Shown: positions 61,497-64,000 of the stretch, piece by piece | How positions within the stretch are numbered: the stretch's first letter is position 1 | How the letters are laid out: the number at the start of each line of letters is the position of its first letter | Origin: Aureimonas sp. ME7 | GTDB lineage: Bacteria > Pseudomonadota > Alphaproteobacteria > Rhizobiales > Rhizobiaceae | Assembly: GCF_903970965.1 (NCBI RefSeq) | Contig: NZ_CAJCKW010000005.1 | Span: 62,001-126,000 of the forward strand | Reading direction: 5' to 3' | Length of the DNA stretch: 64,000 nucleotides | Program-made: the position numbers and the translations under genes | The notes under the pieces: model-generated | Databases searched by the model: none | Seen by the model: only the letters and a program-made list of their open reading frames with translations | Told to the model about the DNA's origin: nothing

Positions 61497-61945
61497 ACGT
61501 CGATCGTGCGGCAAGCGTGGATGCGATGGGAGGACCTTCACGCTTCATGATAAAGCGCAGCACAACCAGAAGTGAATTCCCGTGAACGGATTAAATCCCT
61601 CTGGCGCTTTTCTGCTGACACAGGATCAAGGGTCGGAGTCCCTAGGTCGCCCCGCGCGAGCGGCCCCATCGGACGTCACGACGAGGGCTCTGCCTCTCCG
61701 CCATCGGTCATGACCGGTGCGCGCGAGGGTTGGAGCGACCCACCCATGGGGCCGCTGGAGGGGACTGCGGCGTTGGTCCGCACGACATCCCTCACCCCGG
61801 AGTCGCGCTACACGAAACGCGGACGCCGCGCGTTGGCGCGGCCTCAAGGTGTTGCACATGCCTCGCATGGCAAAAGCCGCACGATCGCGGGCTCGGGTTT
61901 CCGTCAGCCGCCGACGATGGCGGGTGGCCAGCGCCCGCCAAGCCC
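61497..61945. other. Intergenic region between the MoxR operon and the chemoreceptor gene
   Basis: A 449-base gap. It must hold the promoter of the eight-gene operon, probably near 61545-61600, where the sequence is AT-richer (minus-strand TTCACT and TTATCA are 17 bases apart, a weak pair at 61550-61578). GGCGGG and CCCGCC at 61919-61940 can form a small hairpin after the chemoreceptor stop and may be its terminator. Short open frames on both strands are unconvincing. Confidence 0.45.
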
Positions 61946-63646
61946 CTACCAGCCGGCGGCCACGCGCCGGCGCAGTTGATGGACGGGTGATGCGTCCTGG
62001 CTGTCCCGGCCGATCTCGAAGCGCGACAGCAGCCCGTTCAACGCGTTGACCTCCGTGGACAGCTCGTTGCAGGCGGCAGTGGACTCCTCGACCATGGCCG
62101 CGTTCTGCTGCGTTCCTTTGTCGAGCGTATCGACGGCGATGTTGATCTCGCTGAGACCCGTCGCCTGCGAACGGGCCGTCGTCACGATCGAGGCGACATG
62201 CCGATTGACCTCGCCGACCTGCTCCACGATGCCCTTCAAGGCTTCGCCGGCCCGCCCCACGAGATCGACCCCCTCCACCACCTGGCTGCGGGAGGTCGAG
62301 ATGAGATCCTTGATCTCCTTGGCGGCTTCCGCCGAGCGCTGGGCAAGGCCGCGCACCTCCTGCGCCACCACTGCGAAGCCGCGTCCCGCCTCGCCGGCGC
62401 GCGCCGCCTCGACGCCCGCGTTCAAGGCCAGAAGATTGGTCTGGAAGGCGATCTCGTCGATCACGCCGATGATGCGCCCGATCTTTTCGGAAGACTCCTC
62501 GATCCGCCCCATCGCGCCCACCGCCAGGGTGACGATCTCACCGGAGCGCTCAGCCTCCGTCTTCGTACGCGACACGAGTTCGCCCGCCTCGTCCGCGCGC
62601 CGGCTGGATTGACCGACGCCCGTGGTCAATTCGGCAAGTGCCGCCGAGGTTTCCTCGATGGCCGCTGCCTGCTGTTCCGTACGTCGCGCCAGATCGTCGG
62701 ATGCGGAGCGGATCTGATCGGCGCCCGATTGAATCATGTCGGCGTTGCGGCGCACGGTCCGCATGGCATCGCGCAACGTCTCGATCGAGGCGTTGAAGCT
62801 CTGCCGGATGGGTTCGAGCGCCGGAATGAACGCGTCGTCGATGCGCGCTTCGAGGTTGCCGCGAGCCAGATGATCCAGCGCCGTGCCGAGGCGGCGGACC
62901 GCCGAAACGCGGGCGCTGACGTCGGTGGCGAATTTCGCCACCTTCACGACGCGGCCGTTGAGATCGAAGATCGGGTTGTAGGACGCCTGAATGAAGACCT
63001 CGCGCCCTCCCTTGCCGATGCGCAGGAACTCGTCGGCGACCAGCTCGCCCCCTTGCAGCTTCTTCCAGAAGGCTTGGTAATCTTCGGACTGCGCGAAGGC
63101 GGGCTCGACGAAAATCCTATGATGACGCCCGACGAGTTCGGAGGCGGGATAGCCGAGCGCATCCAGGAAGTTCTGGTTGGCACTCAGGATATTGCCCTCG
63201 GGCGTGAACTCGATCACCGCCTGCGCCCGGTCGATGGCGTCCATCTTGGCACCGTTCTCCAGTTCGCGCAGCTTCGTGGCCGTGATGTCGTTGGCGAACT
63301 TGACGATCCTGACCACCTTGCCCGACCGGTTGGAGATCGGGTTGTAGTTGCCCCGAATGAAGACCTCTTTCCCGTTCTTGCCGATCCGCTTGAACTCGTC
63401 GCACTCGAAATCGCCCGATCGCAGCTTGGCCCAGAACGCAGCGTATGCCGGCGAAGCGGCATAGGCCTCTTCGACGAACATCCGATGGTGCCGACCCACG
63501 ATCTCCTCCGGCCGGTAGCCTAGAAGAGTGCAGAAGTTGGCATTCGCCCGCAGGATCGTCCCCTCGGGATCGAACTCGATGATCGCCATCGACTTGTCCA
63601 ACGCGGACAGAACGAGCTCAGACTGCGACGCGCGAAATGTGAACAT
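61946..63646 (-). CDS. Soluble chemoreceptor with two PAS domains
   Basis: A 566-residue methyl-accepting chemotaxis protein without membrane helices. Two similar PAS domains lie at about 10-125 and 130-247. Both contain the pattern GRHHRxFVE and end near the pattern VVKxAKFAxDxxA, so they look like an internal duplication, and both fit haem or flavin sensing. A short HAMP-like linker (about 248-300) leads to the signalling hairpin with [20 protein letters not shown] and [10 protein letters not shown]. It would report an internal redox or oxygen signal to CheA. The ligand is not certain. No other che gene is adjacent. Confidence 0.92.
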   Translation of the reverse strand: MFTFRASQSELVLSALDKSMAIIEFDPEGTILRANANFCTLLGYRPEEIVGRHHRMFVEEAYAASPAYAAFWAKLRSGDFECDEFKRIGKNGKEVFIRGNYNPISNRSGKVVRIVKFANDITATKLRELENGAKMDAIDRAQAVIEFTPEGNILSANQNFLDALGYPASELVGRHHRIFVEPAFAQSEDYQAFWKKLQGGELVADEFLRIGKGGREVFIQASYNPIFDLNGRVVKVAKFATDVSARVSAVRRLGTALDHLARGNLEARIDDAFIPALEPIRQSFNASIETLRDAMRTVRRNADMIQSGADQIRSASDDLARRTEQQAAAIEETSAALAELTTGVGQSSRRADEAGELVSRTKTEAERSGEIVTLAVGAMGRIEESSEKIGRIIGVIDEIAFQTNLLALNAGVEAARAGEAGRGFAVVAQEVRGLAQRSAEAAKEIKDLISTSRSQVVEGVDLVGRAGEALKGIVEQVGEVNRHVASIVTTARSQATGLSEINIAVDTLDKGTQQNAAMVEESTAACNELSTEVNALNGLLSRFEIGRDSQDASPVHQLRRRVAAGW

Positions 63647-63707
63647 AGGGCATCGTCCGTAGGGTCAGGTGTCCGTGATCCCACTACTTGAACGAGAAGA
63701 GTTGAGG

Positions 63708-63739
63708 ATTTCTTGGAAACCGAAAGGTTTCCGAGAAAT
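63708..63739. repeat. Long hairpin with a GAAA loop upstream of the chemoreceptor gene
   Basis: ATTTCTTGGAAACC (63708-63721) pairs with GGTTTCCGAGAAAT (63726-63739), with one wobble pair, around GAAA (plus-strand reading). It lies 62 bases upstream of the chemoreceptor start. It could be a terminator of the upstream minus-strand gene or part of the chemoreceptor leader. Confidence 0.6.
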
Positions 63740-63787
63740 TTCATATTGAACCGAAGCGATAGATTGTCGCATCGACGCGCGGCTCGA

Positions 63788-64000
63788 CTACGATCCGGCC
63801 CTCGGCCCGGATATATCCCGCAGTGTTTCGACAAGTCGCAGGAGCCGTTCGATCCGCTTCGCCCTATGCGTCGGAGAACCTCCACCGAGCGAGAGGCGCT
63901 TCTTTCCAGCGGGTGCGCGCCCCCTTGAAGATCGGCTTGCCTCGCTGGGATCGATGCTTTCCAGCCGTGCGTTGATGTCGAAGCTTTGCGGCGCGCATGT
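63788..64000 (-). CDS. C-terminal end of an unidentified protein (partial)
   Basis: On the minus strand a frame enters from the right edge and stops with TAG at 63788-63790, giving about 70 residues. They are basic and helical near the end (AKRIERLLRLVETLRDISG). I do not recognise it. The hairpin 49 bases further on would fit as its terminator. It could be a chance frame, since only the tail is visible. Confidence 0.35.
   Translation of the reverse strand, partial: TCAPQSFDINARLESIDPSEASRSSRGRAPAGKKRLSLGGGSPTHRAKRIERLLRLVETLRDISGPRAGS

Noticed and set aside
61572-61979. A 135-codon frame in the gap before the chemoreceptor stop
   Set aside because: No similarity to known patterns, no ribosome-binding site, and it runs into the chemoreceptor 3' end.

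Overview
The window reads as a chromosomal segment of a high-GC alphaproteobacterium of the order Hyphomicrobiales (Rhizobiales). Three things point there: a cellulose operon with a BcsN-type lipoprotein, an Irr-type iron control element (TTTAGAA-N3-TTCTAA) in front of an efe iron operon, and two short-chain dehydrogenases and a Gre-family factor of rhizobial style. An Aurantimonadaceae-like origin is a guess from overall style, not a demonstration. Coding density is high, and many genes are translationally coupled through ATGA, GTGA or TGATG overlaps. I saw no tRNA, rRNA, CRISPR array, insertion sequence or phage gene.

Layout. 1-6587: polysaccharide block, with an O-antigen ligase-like protein (cut by the left edge) and a glycosyltransferase on the plus strand, converging on a four-gene minus-strand operon (GT25 transferase, acyltransferase, flippase, GT2 transferase). 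6749-22089: a polyamine or amino-compound uptake and oxidation region. It has a class III aminotransferase, an XRE-cupin regulator, an aldehyde dehydrogenase and a LysR regulator. A long plus-strand operon follows (ABC ATPase, HAD hydrolase, FAD amine oxidase, binding protein, two permeases, GMC oxidoreductase), then a succinate-semialdehyde dehydrogenase-like enzyme and a tartrate/malate dehydrogenase-like enzyme. 22147-28347: a spore photoproduct lyase-like radical SAM protein, an amidohydrolase and sugar isomerase pair, a small unknown gene, two related short-chain dehydrogenases facing each other across a strong terminator (one with a Tat signal), and a Gre-family factor.

28366-40490: cellulose synthesis (bcsN, bcsA, bcsB, bcsZ and a TPR protein) with a divergent PAS-GGDEF-GAF diguanylate cyclase. 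40741-45710: a flavin reductase-like gene, then the efeUOB operon plus a second M75 protein under a probable Irr box. 46008-53442: an NmrA-like protein and an EnvZ/OmpR-type two-component pair divergent from an RND efflux pair. 53528-61496: an eight-gene coupled operon of DUF4129, DUF4350, MoxR ATPase, DUF58, SpoIIM-like, RDD and two paralogous membrane proteins. 61946-64000: a soluble double-PAS chemoreceptor and the tail of an unidentified gene.

The parts most worth a second look are the MoxR/DUF58/SpoIIM-like membrane operon, the spore photoproduct lyase-like enzyme lacking an obvious catalytic cysteine, the altered PilZ arginine motif in BcsA, the Gre factor without the usual acidic tip, the Tat-exported dehydrogenase, and the Irr box.
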